Shown: positions 51,658 through 62,127, counted from the first letter of the stretch. The stretch is 64,000 nucleotides of DNA from Nevskia ramosa DSM 11499 (GCF_000420645.1 NZ_ATVI01000006.1:62001-126000); one strand, 5' to 3'. Translations and numbers: made by a program. Notes: generated from the sequence alone by a model not told the origin.

Positions 51658-52917
51658 TCAGTCGGCCTGCGCGCGCAGGAAAGCCGGAATGTCGAGCATT
51701 TCCTCGTTGTAATCGAGCGCCGCAAACGCCGGATTGACGCCCGGACGCGCATTGCGCACCGGCGCGGCATTCGTCGATTCGTGCAGGCGCGGCGCCCAGC
51801 TCGGCTCGGTCTGCTGACGCAGCGCGGTCACCACACCACCACGGCTACCGAGACCTTCGGTGCCGAGCGGCGCGCCGCTGGCGCGCAGACGGGTCGAAAG
51901 CTGTTCCTGCGGCACCGCCTTGAGCGCGACGCGCGAACCTTCGAGGCCGGTGGCGACGACGGTGACGCGCAGTTCGCCGCCCAGGGTCGGATCGAACGAG
52001 GTGCCGCACTTGATGTCGGCTTCGCCGGACGCGATCTCGCCGATGCGATCGTTGATCAGTTCCAGTTCGTCGAGGGTCAGCGACTCGTCGCTGGTGATGT
52101 TGACCAGGATGCCGCGGGCGCCGGTCAGTTCCAGATCATCGAGCAACGGGCTGGACAGTGCGGCTTCGACGGCCTTGCGGGCGCGGTCTTCGCCGCTGGC
52201 AGCGCCGAGACCCATCATCGCCATGCCGCGATTGGTCATCACCGTCTTCACGTCGGCGAAATCGACATTCATCATGCCCGGACGGGTGATCAGGTCGGAA
52301 ATGCCCTGCACCGCGTTCTGCAGCACGTCGTTGGCGGCCTTGAAGCCGGACAGCAGGGTGACCGCGCCGCCGAGGACGAGACGCAGCTTCTCGTTCGGAA
52401 TCATGATCAGCGAGTCGACATGCTGCTGCAGCTGCAAGATGCCTTCCTGCGCGATCGCCATGCGCTTCTTGCCTTCATGCGGGAACGGCTTGGTGACCAC
52501 GGCCACGGTCAGGATGCCGAGTTCACGGGCGATCTCGGCGATCACCGGCGCAGCGCCGGTGCCGGTACCACCCCCCATGCCGGCAGTGATGAACAGCAGA
52601 TCGGTGCCTTCCAGCATTTCGCGAATGCGGTCGCGATCTTCCTCGGCAGCCTCGCGGCCGACCTTCGGATTGGAGCCGGCACCGAGGCCGCGCGTCACTT
52701 CTGCGCCGATCTGCAGCTGCAGCGTCGGCCGGCACTTCTCGAGATGGTCCCGATCGGTGTTGGCGACGATGAACTCGACGCCGTCGATGTTTGCCGCAGC
52801 CATCTGGTTGACCGTGTTGCAACCGCCGCCGCCGACACCGATGACGCGGATGACCGCGCGCGGCGTGACGCCGTCGACCAGTTCATACAGCTCGTTGGAT
52901 TGCTTGCTTCCGCCCAT
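51658..52917 (-). CDS. ftsZ: Cell division GTPase FtsZ
   Basis: Forms the Z-ring. I choose the ATG of MGGSKQSNELYELVDGVTPR (52917) because GGAG (52924-52927) lies 6 bases upstream; the ATG five codons earlier (52932) has no such site. The 419 residues contain GVGGGGCNTVNQM, the tubulin signature GGGTGTGAAP, the NTDRDHL loop, and the C-terminal FtsA/ZipA/ZapD-binding peptide EEMLDIPAFLRAQAD. It lies 179 bases downstream of ftsA, so it may have its own promoter in addition to cluster read-through. ZapD, its bundling partner, is encoded at 42101-42886. Confidence 0.97.
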   Translation of the reverse strand: MGGSKQSNELYELVDGVTPRAVIRVIGVGGGGCNTVNQMAAANIDGVEFIVANTDRDHLEKCRPTLQLQIGAEVTRGLGAGSNPKVGREAAEEDRDRIREMLEGTDLLFITAGMGGGTGTGAAPVIAEIARELGILTVAVVTKPFPHEGKKRMAIAQEGILQLQQHVDSLIMIPNEKLRLVLGGAVTLLSGFKAANDVLQNAVQGISDLITRPGMMNVDFADVKTVMTNRGMAMMGLGAASGEDRARKAVEAALSSPLLDDLELTGARGILVNITSDESLTLDELELINDRIGEIASGEADIKCGTSFDPTLGGELRVTVVATGLEGSRVALKAVPQEQLSTRLRASGAPLGTEGLGSRGGVVTALRQQTEPSWAPRLHESTNAAPVRNARPGVNPAFAALDYNEEMLDIPAFLRAQAD

Positions 52918-53096
52918 GTTTTTCTCCGTCATTCGTCAATGTTGCCACGCTGGAACCGCAGATGAAGCCTTGTTTCTGCCGCCGCCCATCAAATCGTCAT
53001 TCGCTACTGATTTACTGCTGGTTTTTCTGCCGCCTCGGCCACTTTTCCATCGCAACGCTCAGGCCGGATCGCGCAAACAACCCGGCTCGAATCCAT

Positions 53097-54350
53097 TCAC
53101 AGATTTCCCTTGAACCAGCCCTTCATCCGGCTGATCAACTGGCCGGCATCGCTGCCGCCCAGACGGCGCATGCCGCCGCCGCTGCCGCCACCGCTGAACG
53201 GGCGCTGCTGGCGCGCGAACAGCAGCAGGCCGACGCCGGTCGAATAGGCCGGCGAGCGCGAAACTTCCTCGATGCCGGACACGTCTTGCGGCAGACCGAG
53301 GCGCACGCCGACTTCCAGCACTTCCTCGGCCAGCTCGAGAATTCCCGGCGTCTGCGCCACGCCACCGGTGAGCACCACGCCGCCGGCGATCAGTTCGTAG
53401 ACGTCGGCCCGATGCAGTTCCTTGCGTACGTAGCGGAACAGTTCCTCGAAGCGCGGCCGCATCACCTCGGCGAGCATCTGCCGCGACAGATGCCGGGTCG
53501 GCGATTCGCCGACACCGGGCACGTCGATCGGCGCGTCGTGCGCCACCAGTTCCGGCAGCGCACAGCCGTACTTCAGCTTGATCGCTTCGGCATGCTGGGC
53601 CGGCGTGCGGAAAGCCACCGCGATATCGCTGGTGACCAGATCGCCGGCAATCGGGATCACCGCCGTGTGGCGGATCGAACCGCCCTTGAACACGGCGATG
53701 TCGCAGGTGCCGCCGCCAATGTCGACAAGGCAGATACCCAGGTCGCGCTCGTCCGCCGAAAGCACCGCGTCGGCCGACGCCAGATGCTGCAGCACCAGAC
53801 GCTCGACGGTCAGGCCGCAGCGCTCGACGCACTTGTAGAGGTTCTGCGCGGCAGACAAGGTGCCGGTGACCATGTGCACCTTGGCTTCCAGGCGCACACC
53901 GCTCATGCCGATCGGATCCTGGATACCTTCCTGGCCATCGACCACGTATTCCTGCGGCACCACATGCAGGATCTGCTGATCGGCTGGGATCGCCATCGCG
54001 CTCGCCGCTTCGATCACGGCGTCGACATCGCGCGCGGTGATCTCGCGGTGGCGAATCGGCACCACGCCGACTGAGTTCAGCGAACGGATATGGGTGCCGG
54101 TGATGCCGACGTGCGCCGCACGGACGCGGCAATTCGCCATCAGCTCGGCGGCTTCGACGGCGCGGCGGATCGAGTCGACGGTGTTGTCGATATTGATCAC
54201 CACACCCTTCTTCAGGCCGCGGGTCGGCGCGACGCCGAGGCCGACGACCTGGACGACGCCGTTGGCGCCCACTTCACCGATCATCGCGGCGACCTTGGAG
54301 GTGCCGACATCGAGGCTGACGAGATACTCCGGCTTTCTGTTCTTGTTCAT
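53097..54350 (-). CDS. ftsA: Cell division protein FtsA
   Basis: Actin-like membrane tether of FtsZ. From MNKNRKPEYLVSLDVGTSKV (54350), with AGGA 6 bases upstream, the 417 residues show the actin-fold phosphate loops (SLDVGTSKVAAMIGEVG; CLVDIGGGTCDIAVFKGGSI). They also show the adenosine motif (LIAGGVVLTGGVAQTPGILE) and, after a Gly-rich linker, the C-terminal amphipathic helix SRMKGWFKGNL that inserts in the membrane. The longer frame upstream lies inside ftsQ. The ftsQ stop overlaps this start by four bases (ATGA). Confidence 0.97.
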   Translation of the reverse strand: MNKNRKPEYLVSLDVGTSKVAAMIGEVGANGVVQVVGLGVAPTRGLKKGVVINIDNTVDSIRRAVEAAELMANCRVRAAHVGITGTHIRSLNSVGVVPIRHREITARDVDAVIEAASAMAIPADQQILHVVPQEYVVDGQEGIQDPIGMSGVRLEAKVHMVTGTLSAAQNLYKCVERCGLTVERLVLQHLASADAVLSADERDLGICLVDIGGGTCDIAVFKGGSIRHTAVIPIAGDLVTSDIAVAFRTPAQHAEAIKLKYGCALPELVAHDAPIDVPGVGESPTRHLSRQMLAEVMRPRFEELFRYVRKELHRADVYELIAGGVVLTGGVAQTPGILELAEEVLEVGVRLGLPQDVSGIEEVSRSPAYSTGVGLLLFARQQRPFSGGGSGGGMRRLGGSDAGQLISRMKGWFKGNL

Positions 54351-55129
54351 GGCTTCCTGCTCACGGTGGGTGCACGGCCGCCGGTTGGTGGCGCAATGCC
54401 ATCCTTCCAGCCCACCGAAAATCCATTTGAATAACGAAGATCGATGTAAGCGACCTTCTCCAGCTGATGAGCCAGGGTCGTGCTGACCGCGCCGAGAATC
54501 AGCGGCAGCCTTTCGCGCGGATCGCCCTGACCCAGGCGCAGTTCGATGCCGACGGCATTGCTCATCCGCCATTCGCCACGCGCATCCAGCGCCAGCCCGC
54601 TCGGCGCGAAGGCGCTGCCGGACAGACGCAGGCGCAGATCGTCGAACACGGCTGCGGCCTCGGCTTCATGGCCTGGGGGCGCCGACAGCAGCGGCAGGCT
54701 CTGAGGAATTTCGTCGGCGCTCGGCGCGAAGATCTGACTGTTGCTGTCGATCATCCGGCCCTCGCCCCAGCGTGCATACGGCACACGCTCGACCACTTTC
54801 ACCGCCAGCACGTCCGGCCATACACGGCTGACGCGCGCCGAGGCCACCCACGGCAGCGCTTCGACATGCTCGCGCAGGGTCTCGAGATCGGCATCGAACA
54901 GGCGCAGGTTGAGCCCGGCATCCACCGCGATCGCGATATCGACCGGGCTCAGCCGGTTCAGCGCACCATCGACCCGCAGCGCCGTCACCGGGCGATTGAC
55001 CAGCGGCGCGACCATCGTCCACAGCAGCATCAGCAACGCCACGGTGGCGGCCGTTGCCAGCACGCCGAGCACCGGACGCGGCAGGCTTGGGGTTGCGATC
55101 GACGGCGAACGCAGGCTCGTCGCGCTCAT
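54347..55129 (-). CDS. ftsQ: Cell division protein FtsQ
   Basis: The 260-residue bitopic protein has a short cytoplasmic tail and one membrane helix (VLGVLATAATVALLMLLWTM, about 21-43). A POTRA domain follows (VTALRVDGALNRLSPVDIAI, with LPWVASARVSRVWPDVLAVK), then the beta domain that recruits FtsB-FtsL. It links early and late division proteins. Its ATG overlaps the ddl stop by one base, and its TGA overlaps the ftsA ATG. Identity rests on POTRA motifs and position, since FtsQ sequences vary widely. Confidence 0.94.
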   Translation of the reverse strand: MSATSLRSPSIATPSLPRPVLGVLATAATVALLMLLWTMVAPLVNRPVTALRVDGALNRLSPVDIAIAVDAGLNLRLFDADLETLREHVEALPWVASARVSRVWPDVLAVKVVERVPYARWGEGRMIDSNSQIFAPSADEIPQSLPLLSAPPGHEAEAAAVFDDLRLRLSGSAFAPSGLALDARGEWRMSNAVGIELRLGQGDPRERLPLILGAVSTTLAHQLEKVAYIDLRYSNGFSVGWKDGIAPPTGGRAPTVSRKP

Positions 55130-56076
55130 CAGGCGGCGCCTCCATCTTGGTGCAGCGTGGTTTCGAGAATGGCCCAGCAGAGGGCGTCGTAATCCATGCC
55201 GACGGCTCGCGCGGCCATGGGCACCAGGCTGTGCGAGGTCATGCCTGGCAGGGTGTTCACTTCGAGCAGCCAGGGCGCGCCGTTGGCGTCCATCATGAAG
55301 TCGACCCGGCCCCAGCCGCGGCCGCCGATCGCTTCGAAAGCCTGGGCGCAGATCGCCTGCAGTTCCTGCTCGTGGGTCGGTACCAGATCGGTCGGGCAGA
55401 TGTAGCGGGTGTCGTCGGAGATGTACTTCGAGTGGTAGTCGTAGAACTCGCCGGCCGGCTCGATGCGGATCACCGGCAGCGGCTCGCCATCGAGCATCGC
55501 GCAGGTGTATTCGCCGCCGGCGATGAACGCTTCGGCCATCACCACGCGGCCCTCGCCGAGCGCGTCGACGTATGCAGCCTCGACCTGCCCCTTCTCCTTG
55601 ACCTTCGACACGCCCACCGACGAACCATCGGCCGCCGGCTTGATGATGAACGGGTAGCCGAAGCGTTCGGCCGCGGCATGCGCGTCAGCCACGCTGCCGA
55701 GAATCCGCCAGTCCGGCGTCGGCAGGCGCTCGGCCTTCCAGATCCGCTTGGTGCGCAGCTTGTCCATCGCCAGCGCCGAAGCCAGCACGCCGGAACCCGG
55801 ATACGGAATGCCGTGCAGATCGAGCACCGCCTGCACGGTGCCGTCTTCGCCGCCGGTGCCGTGCAGCACGCTGAACGCGCGATCGACGCCGAGCTTCGGC
55901 AGCGTCAACAGCGCTTCGCGATCGGCATCGACGCCGATCGCATCGATGCCCAGCCGCTTCAGGGCCGCGAGCACGCCTTCGCCGGACCACAGCGAGACCT
56001 GGCGTTCGGCGGACCAGCCGCCCATCAGCACGGCCACCTTGCCGAAGTCCTTGGGATTGCTGGTGCGCTTACGCAT
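55129..56076 (-). CDS. ddl: D-alanine--D-alanine ligase
   Basis: ATP-grasp enzyme joining two D-alanines for the peptidoglycan stem. The 315 residues contain KVAVLMGGWSAERQVSLWSG (nucleotide and substrate loop), AFSVLHGTGGEDGTVQAVLD, PFIIKPAADGSSVGVSKVKE, and the metal-binding APWLLEVNTLPGMTSHSLVP. This is the DdlB position in the dcw cluster. The ATG overlaps the end of murB by 8 bases. Confidence 0.97.
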   Translation of the reverse strand: MRKRTSNPKDFGKVAVLMGGWSAERQVSLWSGEGVLAALKRLGIDAIGVDADREALLTLPKLGVDRAFSVLHGTGGEDGTVQAVLDLHGIPYPGSGVLASALAMDKLRTKRIWKAERLPTPDWRILGSVADAHAAAERFGYPFIIKPAADGSSVGVSKVKEKGQVEAAYVDALGEGRVVMAEAFIAGGEYTCAMLDGEPLPVIRIEPAGEFYDYHSKYISDDTRYICPTDLVPTHEQELQAICAQAFEAIGGRGWGRVDFMMDANGAPWLLEVNTLPGMTSHSLVPMAARAVGMDYDALCWAILETTLHQDGGAA

Positions 56077-56974
56077 CGACGTTCTCCCCGACGACGCGAA
56101 CTTCGGGATGCAGCTCGATGCCGGTTTTCAGCTTCACGGTGGTGCGGACGTGCTCGATCAGGGCTTCGACGTCGGCGGCGCAAGCGCCCTCCTCGGTCAG
56201 GATGAAATTGGCGTGCTGCTGCGAGACGTGCGCGCCGCCAATGCGATGGTTTTTCAGGCCGCAGCTTTCGATCAGCCGCGCAGCGTGATCGCCGGGCGGA
56301 TTGCGGAAAGTGCTGCCGGCACTCGGCTTGCCGACCGGCTGCGTCGCCTTGCGCTGGGCCAGCGAGTCGCGGGTTGCCGCGGCATAGCGGCCATCGACGT
56401 CGGCCGTCACCTTGAAACGCGCGGCCAGGAAGCCCAGGAAATCAGCTGGCGGCACGACCGTGCGATAGCCGATCTCGAACGCCGACGGCGTCAGCGACAC
56501 GATGCTGCCGTCGCGCATCAGCACATCGACTTCGGCGACCGTCGGCCAGGTCTCTCCGCCCCAGGCACCGGCGTTCATCGCCAGCGCGCCACCAACGGTG
56601 CCGGGAATGCCGGCCATGTAGCCGAGCCCGGCCAGCTGCTGGCGCTCGGCGAACTTCGCCAACCGTGCGCAGTGCACCCCGGCTTCGGCGTAGACCTGTC
56701 CAGCCTCGTCCCGCGTCAGTTCATCGAGCGCGCCATGCAGCGCGATCACCGTGCCACGGAAGCCGCCATCGCGCACCAGCAGGTTCGAGCCGAGGCCGAG
56801 CCACAGCACCGGCTCGTTCGCCGGCAGCGCGCGGACAAACGCGACGAGATCGGCACGATCGGCCGGCTCGAAATAACGATCCGCCGGACCACCGACTCGC
56901 CAGCTGGTATGCCGCGACAGCGGCTCGCCGGCATGCAGCAGGCCGCGAATCTGGACGGGCATCGGCTCGCGCAT
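56069..56974 (-). CDS. murB: UDP-N-acetylenolpyruvoylglucosamine reductase, type I
   Basis: FAD enzyme that reduces the enolpyruvyl group to lactyl, giving UDP-MurNAc. The 301 residues include NTSWRVGGPADRYFEPADRA-type motifs (HTSWRVGGPAD), WLGLGSNLLVRDGGFRG (FAD binding), AGIPGTVGGALAMNAGA, and the catalytic Ser in KPSAGSTFRNPPGDHAARLI. The ATG at 56974 overlaps the murC stop by one base; a GTG one codon upstream is also possible. The short type I form lacks the extra loop of E. coli MurB. Confidence 0.96.
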   Translation of the reverse strand: MREPMPVQIRGLLHAGEPLSRHTSWRVGGPADRYFEPADRADLVAFVRALPANEPVLWLGLGSNLLVRDGGFRGTVIALHGALDELTRDEAGQVYAEAGVHCARLAKFAERQQLAGLGYMAGIPGTVGGALAMNAGAWGGETWPTVAEVDVLMRDGSIVSLTPSAFEIGYRTVVPPADFLGFLAARFKVTADVDGRYAAATRDSLAQRKATQPVGKPSAGSTFRNPPGDHAARLIESCGLKNHRIGGAHVSQQHANFILTEEGACAADVEALIEHVRTTVKLKTGIELHPEVRVVGENVDA

Positions 56975-58389
56975 CACTGGGCTGCCTCCCAGGTACTGGC
57001 CAGCAAACCCGCGAGGCCACCGATGTCACCAGCGCCCACAGTCAGCAGCACATCGCCGTCATGAAGCATCGAAGCCAGCGCGTCCGGCGCTTCGGCAACG
57101 GTGCGAACGAACACCGGCTCGACCTTGCCGCGCGCGCGGATACCGCGCGCCAGCGCACGGCCATCGGCATCCGGCAGCGGGGCTTCGCCAGCGGCGTAGA
57201 CCTCGGTCAGCAGCAGCGCATCGGTTTCGGTCAGCACCGCGCAGAAATCGTCGAACAGATCGCGCGTGCGGCTGTAGCGGTGCGGCTGGAAGGCGACGAC
57301 CAGACGGCGGCCCGGGTAGGCGCCGCGAATCGCGTCGAAGGTCACCTTCAGCTCGCGCGGGTGATGACCGTAGTCGTCGACCAGGCGCACGGTGGCGTCG
57401 CCGATCGTCCAGTCGCCATGCGATTCGCAGCGGCGGCCAACGCCTTCGAATTCGGACAGCGCCTTGCGCATCGCCTCGAAACTCACACCGAGTTCGCGCG
57501 CCACGGCAATCGCGGCGAGCGCGTTCAGCACGTTGTGGCGGCCCGGCAGATTCAGATGCATCGGCTCGATCGAGCCGTCGGCCAGCACGACATCGAAGTG
57601 GGCGCCGCTGGCTTCGAAGCGGATGTTCGCTGCGCGCAGATCGGCCGGTTCGTCGATGCCGTAGGTCAGCACCGGGCGGCCGATCTCTTCGATAATGTCG
57701 CGCACTTCGGCGTCGTCGGCGCAGAGCACCGCGAGGCCGTAGAACGGCAGGCGCTGCAGGAATTCGATGAAGGTGGCGCGCAGGCGGCGGAAGTCACCGC
57801 CGTAGGTTTCCAGGTGATCGGCGTCGATGTTGGTGACGATCGCGATCATCGGCGTCAGATGCAGGAAGCTGGCATCGCTCTCGTCGGCCTCGGCGACCAG
57901 ATAGGTGCCGCCGCCGAGCTTGGCGTTGGTGCCGGCGCTCTTCAGCTTGCCGCCGATCACATAGGTCGGATCGAGACCGCCCTCGGCGAGCACGCTGGCA
58001 ACCAGGCTGGTGGTCGTGGTCTTGCCGTGGGTGCCGGCGACGGCGACGCCGTAGCGGAAGCGCATCAGCTCGGCGAGCATTTCGGCGCGGCGAACCACCG
58101 GAATGCGCGCGGCGCGCGCGGCGACCAGTTCAGGGTTGTCGGCCTTGATCGCCGTCGAGATCACCACGACGTCGACGGTGTCGACTCGCGCCGCGTCATG
58201 GCCGTAGGCGATCACCGCGCCGAACGAGATCAGACGCCTGGTCGCAGCACTTTCCTTCAGATCCGAACCGGAGACCTGATAGCCGAGATTGAGCAGCACT
58301 TCAGCGATGCCAGCCATGCCGGAGCCGCCGATGCCGAGCAGATGGATGCGCCGGATACGGCGCATCGGCTGGGTGCCGAGCGTGGTCAT
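56974..58389 (-). CDS. murC: UDP-N-acetylmuramate--L-alanine ligase
   Basis: Adds the first L-Ala to UDP-MurNAc. The 471 residues show [20 protein letters not shown] (nucleotide-sugar loop), [20 protein letters not shown] (ATP P-loop), [20 protein letters not shown], and [20 protein letters not shown] of Mur ligases. Its ATG overlaps the murG stop by four bases (ATGA). The C-terminal domain is complete. Confidence 0.97.
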   Translation of the reverse strand: MTTLGTQPMRRIRRIHLLGIGGSGMAGIAEVLLNLGYQVSGSDLKESAATRRLISFGAVIAYGHDAARVDTVDVVVISTAIKADNPELVAARAARIPVVRRAEMLAELMRFRYGVAVAGTHGKTTTTSLVASVLAEGGLDPTYVIGGKLKSAGTNAKLGGGTYLVAEADESDASFLHLTPMIAIVTNIDADHLETYGGDFRRLRATFIEFLQRLPFYGLAVLCADDAEVRDIIEEIGRPVLTYGIDEPADLRAANIRFEASGAHFDVVLADGSIEPMHLNLPGRHNVLNALAAIAVARELGVSFEAMRKALSEFEGVGRRCESHGDWTIGDATVRLVDDYGHHPRELKVTFDAIRGAYPGRRLVVAFQPHRYSRTRDLFDDFCAVLTETDALLLTEVYAAGEAPLPDADGRALARGIRARGKVEPVFVRTVAEAPDALASMLHDGDVLLTVGAGDIGGLAGLLASTWEAAQ

Positions 58390-59465
58390 TTTGCGCCTCC
58401 CGCTTCAAGGCACAGATCGGCAATACGCTCGTCGGCAGCGCCCCAGGCAGCGGTGCGCGCAGCCGTCGCCATCTCGACCAGGCGGGCGCGATCGCCGAGC
58501 AGCGCACGCAGCGTTTCGGCCAGATGCAAAGGACACAGCTCGGCTTCCGCGATCATCTGCGCAGCACCCGCGTGCACCAGGTATTCACCGTTGCGAGTCT
58601 GGTGATCGTCGACCGCATGCGGAAACGGCACCAGCAGCGCAGCACTGCCGGCAGCAGCGAGTTCGGCGATCGTCGAGGCGCCGGAGCGGCAGATGACCAG
58701 ATCGGCCCAGTCGTAGGCGGCCGGCATGTCGTCAATGAACGCGGTCACGTCGCCATCGACACCGGCCTTGGCGTAGGCGGCCTTGGCGATGTCCAGCGTC
58801 CGGCCGGCCTGATGGCGGACCTGCGGACGCGGCCCTTCCGGCAGCAGCGCGAGTGCGGCCGGCACCAGTTCGTTCAGGGCCCGCGCGCCCTGACTGCCGC
58901 CGAGCACCAGCAGGCGCGGCACCACATCGTGCGCGGTCAATCGCGCCGCGGGCGACGCCAGTTCCACAAAGCCGGTGCGCACCGGATTGCCGACCGTGAT
59001 CGCGTCCTTGAAACCGAGCTTTTCGAAGGTATCCGGGAACGCTTGCAGCACCTTCGACGCGATCCGCGCCAGCAGGCGATTGGTCAGGCCCGGCGCGGCA
59101 TTCTGTTCGTGGATCACCAGCGGTCGGCCAGACAGCCAGGCCGCGAGCCCGCCCGGACCAGCGGCAAATCCGCCCATGCCGAGCACCATGTTCGGCCGCA
59201 CGCGACGCAGCACCTTGATGGCATCGAGCATCGCCCGCGCCAGAGTCAGCGGCGCGGTCAGCAGCTTGATCACGCCCTTGCCGCGCAGACCCTTGACCCG
59301 CACCAGTTCCATGACGATGCCGTGCTGCGGGACCACGCGCGCTTCGAAGCTGTCCGGCGTACCCATCCACACCACTTCATGGCCGCGATGCATCAGCACC
59401 TTGGCGACGGCCAGTGCCGGGTAGACGTGGCCTCCGGTTCCTCCGGCGCAGATCATGATTTTCAT
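58386..59465 (-). CDS. murG: Lipid II synthase, GlcNAc transferase MurG
   Basis: Transfers GlcNAc to lipid I on the inner face of the membrane. From [20 protein letters not shown] (59465), the 359 residues show the GT28 motifs [44 protein letters not shown] and [20 protein letters not shown]. The start overlaps the ftsW stop in ATGA. The frame stays open far upstream to 60941, but that part lies over ftsW and is not coding. Confidence 0.97.
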   Translation of the reverse strand: MKIMICAGGTGGHVYPALAVAKVLMHRGHEVVWMGTPDSFEARVVPQHGIVMELVRVKGLRGKGVIKLLTAPLTLARAMLDAIKVLRRVRPNMVLGMGGFAAGPGGLAAWLSGRPLVIHEQNAAPGLTNRLLARIASKVLQAFPDTFEKLGFKDAITVGNPVRTGFVELASPAARLTAHDVVPRLLVLGGSQGARALNELVPAALALLPEGPRPQVRHQAGRTLDIAKAAYAKAGVDGDVTAFIDDMPAAYDWADLVICRSGASTIAELAAAGSAALLVPFPHAVDDHQTRNGEYLVHAGAAQMIAEAELCPLHLAETLRALLGDRARLVEMATAARTAAWGAADERIADLCLEAGGAK

Positions 59466-60766
59466 GAGCGCGCCCTCTTCGACGAGTTCGCACTGGCATC
59501 CCTGCCGCGACCGAGCCAATTTCCCCAGCGCCGGCCCAGCCATCCATGGCTGGTCGCAAGCGAGGTCCGCGAGACATGCTCGCGAAGCGACCTCGCTTGC
59601 CCTGGATGCCCGGCCTGAAGAAAGCGATTCTCGTAATCGACCCGCAGCACCAGCGCGACCATCACGCAGACGGTGATCAGGCTCGAACCGCCGTAGCTCA
59701 TGAACGGCAGGGTCAAGCCCTTGGTCGGCAGGGCGCCCATGTTGACGCCGAGGTTGATCAGCGTCTGCAGGCCGAACCAGCCGGACAGGCCGTAGCAGAG
59801 ATAGGCGCTGAAGCGGTTGTTGAGCCGTTCGGCCGTCTGGCCGATCACGAAGCCGCGCCAGACCACGGTCGCGAACAGGCCCATCAACACCAGCACGCCG
59901 AACAGGCCGAATTCTTCGGCGAGGATCGCGAAGATGAAATCGGTATGCATCTCGGGCAGGTACAGCAGCTTCTGCAGGCTGTTGCCGAGGCCGACGCCGA
60001 ACCACTCGCCGCGGCCGACCGCGATCAGGGACTGGGCCAGCTGAAAGTTCTCGTCGCGCGCGCCCATGTCCGGGTTGGCGAAGCTCAGCAGGCGACGCAC
60101 GCGATACGGCGCGGCAACCGCCAACATCGCCAGCACACCGGCCACGCCGCCGCCGATCAGCAGCATGTCGCGCAGCCGCGCGCCGCCGATGAACAGCATC
60201 AGCAGCGCCACCGCCATCAGGATCGCGGTGGCGCCGAAATCGCGTTCGAGGATCAGCAGACCGCCGACGATCGCCAGCGGAATGAATGGCGCGATCAGGC
60301 CCATCGTCGTCGAGCGGAGCGGCACCTGGCGGCGAACGATGTAGCCGGCGAGATAGACGATCACTGCCAGCCGCGCCGGTTCGGACACCTGGAGCAGGAA
60401 CGGGCCGATCGAGATCCAGCGCCGCGCACCATTGCGGACGATGCCGATGCCCGGCACCAGCACCAGCACCAGCAGGAACAGCGCCAGCGCCAGCAGCAGC
60501 GGCCCGACCTGTTCCCAGGATTTCATCGGCACCACGAAGGCCAGCGCACCGGCGCTGATGCCCATCGCGACGAACATCAGCTGGCGCTGGAAGTAATACA
60601 TCGTCGACGCATCGGCCATGCGCTCGGACACCGCGACCGAAGCCGAAGCGACCATCACCAGCCCCCAGGAGATCAGGATCGTCACCGCCAGGCACAGGCC
60701 GGTATCGAGGCCATAGCGGGCCGGCGAAATGCGGAACGGCAGGTTGCCTTGCTGGGTGGCGCTCAT
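59462..60766 (-). CDS. ftsW: Peptidoglycan glycosyltransferase FtsW (SEDS family)
   Basis: Septal polymerase of lipid II, working with PBP3. The 434 residues form ten membrane helices with SEDS motifs: PARYGLDTGLCLAVTILISW, QVSEPARLAVIVYLAGYIVR, LPEMHTDFIFAILAEEFGLF (with the catalytic-site Asp region), and TLPFMSYGGSSLITVCVMVA. The C-terminal 50 residues are cytoplasmic, polar and Arg/Ser-rich. It overlaps murD and murG by four bases on each side. Confidence 0.97.
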   Translation of the reverse strand: MSATQQGNLPFRISPARYGLDTGLCLAVTILISWGLVMVASASVAVSERMADASTMYYFQRQLMFVAMGISAGALAFVVPMKSWEQVGPLLLALALFLLVLVLVPGIGIVRNGARRWISIGPFLLQVSEPARLAVIVYLAGYIVRRQVPLRSTTMGLIAPFIPLAIVGGLLILERDFGATAILMAVALLMLFIGGARLRDMLLIGGGVAGVLAMLAVAAPYRVRRLLSFANPDMGARDENFQLAQSLIAVGRGEWFGVGLGNSLQKLLYLPEMHTDFIFAILAEEFGLFGVLVLMGLFATVVWRGFVIGQTAERLNNRFSAYLCYGLSGWFGLQTLINLGVNMGALPTKGLTLPFMSYGGSSLITVCVMVALVLRVDYENRFLQAGHPGQARSLREHVSRTSLATSHGWLGRRWGNWLGRGRDASANSSKRARS

Positions 60767-62127
60767 GTGACGAGCCCCGGCACCTGTTCGCGGGCCAACT
60801 CGCGGACCAATTCGCGAAAACGGCTGCCGCGTTCTTCGTAGTTCTTGAACTGATCGAGGCTGGCGCAGGCCGGCGACAGCAGCACGCGATCGCCATGACG
60901 GGCAATGGTCCGTGCTTCGGCGACGGCAGCCGCAAGGTCATCGACCCGCTTCACTTCGATCCGGCCGCCGAGGTCCTTCTGGATCGCGGCGGCGTCCTGT
61001 CCGAACAGGATCGCGGCTCGTGCCTTCTCGGCCAGCGGCGCGCGCAGCGCAGAGAAATCCTGGCCCTTGCCCTGCCCGCCGGCGATCCAGACCAGTGGCC
61101 CCTGCAGACCCTGCAATGCCGCCAGCGTGGCGCCGACATTGGTGCCCTTGGAATCGTTGATCCAGGACACGCCGTCGAGATCGGCAACCCATTCGCAGCG
61201 ATGGGCCAGCCCGGGAAAGCTGAACAGTGCCGAGAAGATGCCGACTTCGTTCAAGCCTGCCGCTTCGGCAAGCGCGAACGCGGCGAGCGCATTGACGGCG
61301 TTGTGCTGGCCTTCGATCTTCAGGCTGGCGAGCGGGAACAGCGGCGTGTCGCCGCGTGCGGCCCAGGGCTCGCCGTCGTGCTGGATCAGGCCGTAATGGC
61401 CCTTGCCCGGTACGTCCGGGCCGAAGCTGATGACGCGCCGCGCGGTATGCGCGCCGGTATGCGTGGAGCGGTCATCGCGATTGACGATCGCGGTCTGGGC
61501 ATGCGCGTAGATGCGCGCCTTGGCGGCCGTATAGCGCTCGATCGAGCCGTGGCGGTCGAGATGGTCCGGCGAGATGTTCAGCACCGTCGCCGCGGCCAGC
61601 TTCAGGGTTTCGGTGGTTTCCAGCTGGAAGCTCGACAGCTCGAGCACATAGAGCTGCCGGGCATCATCGAGCAGGTCCAGCGCCGGCGTGCCGAGGTTGC
61701 CGCCGACGCCGACATTGACGCCGGCCTCGCGCGCCATCGCGCCGACCAGTTCGGTGACCGTGCTCTTGCCGTTCGAGCCGGTGATGCCGATCACCGGCGT
61801 ATCGCCGACCGCGCGGGCGAACAGTTCGATGTCGCCGATCAGTTCGATCTTGGCGGCACGCAAGCGAGCGATGAACGGATCATCGAGCGGCACGCCGGGC
61901 GAGACCACCGCGAAGGCGAACTGTGACAGCGGCTCGGGCGCTGCGAAGGCACCGAGCTTCAGCACCGCGCCCGGTGCCAGCTCCAGCAGTTCGTCGACAC
62001 CGGCCGGCGTCGCTCGCGAATCGGTCAGCGCCAGAGTCGCGCCTTCGCGCGCCAGGTAGCGGACCGTCGAGCTACCGCTCTTGCCGAGGCCGACGACCAG
62101 GATGAACTGATTGGCGTAACGGCCCAT
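60763..62127 (-). CDS. murD: UDP-N-acetylmuramoyl-L-alanine--D-glutamate ligase
   Basis: Adds D-Glu to the peptidoglycan precursor. From MGRYANQFILVVGLGKSGSS (62127), where family similarity starts, the 454 residues contain VIGITGSNGKSTVTELVGAM (P-loop), LELSSFQLETTETLKLAAAT and NISPDHLDRHGSIERYTAAK. CEWVADLDGVSWINDSKGTN (the NDSK[GA]TN motif) comes later. The frame extends upstream to 62202 without similarity. The gap of 94 bases to mraY holds no gene. Its stop overlaps the ftsW start. Confidence 0.97.
   Translation of the reverse strand: MGRYANQFILVVGLGKSGSSTVRYLAREGATLALTDSRATPAGVDELLELAPGAVLKLGAFAAPEPLSQFAFAVVSPGVPLDDPFIARLRAAKIELIGDIELFARAVGDTPVIGITGSNGKSTVTELVGAMAREAGVNVGVGGNLGTPALDLLDDARQLYVLELSSFQLETTETLKLAAATVLNISPDHLDRHGSIERYTAAKARIYAHAQTAIVNRDDRSTHTGAHTARRVISFGPDVPGKGHYGLIQHDGEPWAARGDTPLFPLASLKIEGQHNAVNALAAFALAEAAGLNEVGIFSALFSFPGLAHRCEWVADLDGVSWINDSKGTNVGATLAALQGLQGPLVWIAGGQGKGQDFSALRAPLAEKARAAILFGQDAAAIQKDLGGRIEVKRVDDLAAAVAEARTIARHGDRVLLSPACASLDQFKNYEERGSRFRELVRELAREQVPGLVT

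Noticed and set aside
53097..54572. FtsA with a 74-residue N-terminal extension
   Set aside because: The extension overlaps ftsQ in another frame and is not FtsA-like; the ATG at 54350 has a ribosome-binding site and the family N-terminus.
58386..60941. Single 851-codon frame spanning ftsW and murG
   Set aside because: Only the last 359 codons are MurG. The upstream part is an out-of-frame reading of ftsW, rich in Arg and Pro, so this is not a fusion protein.
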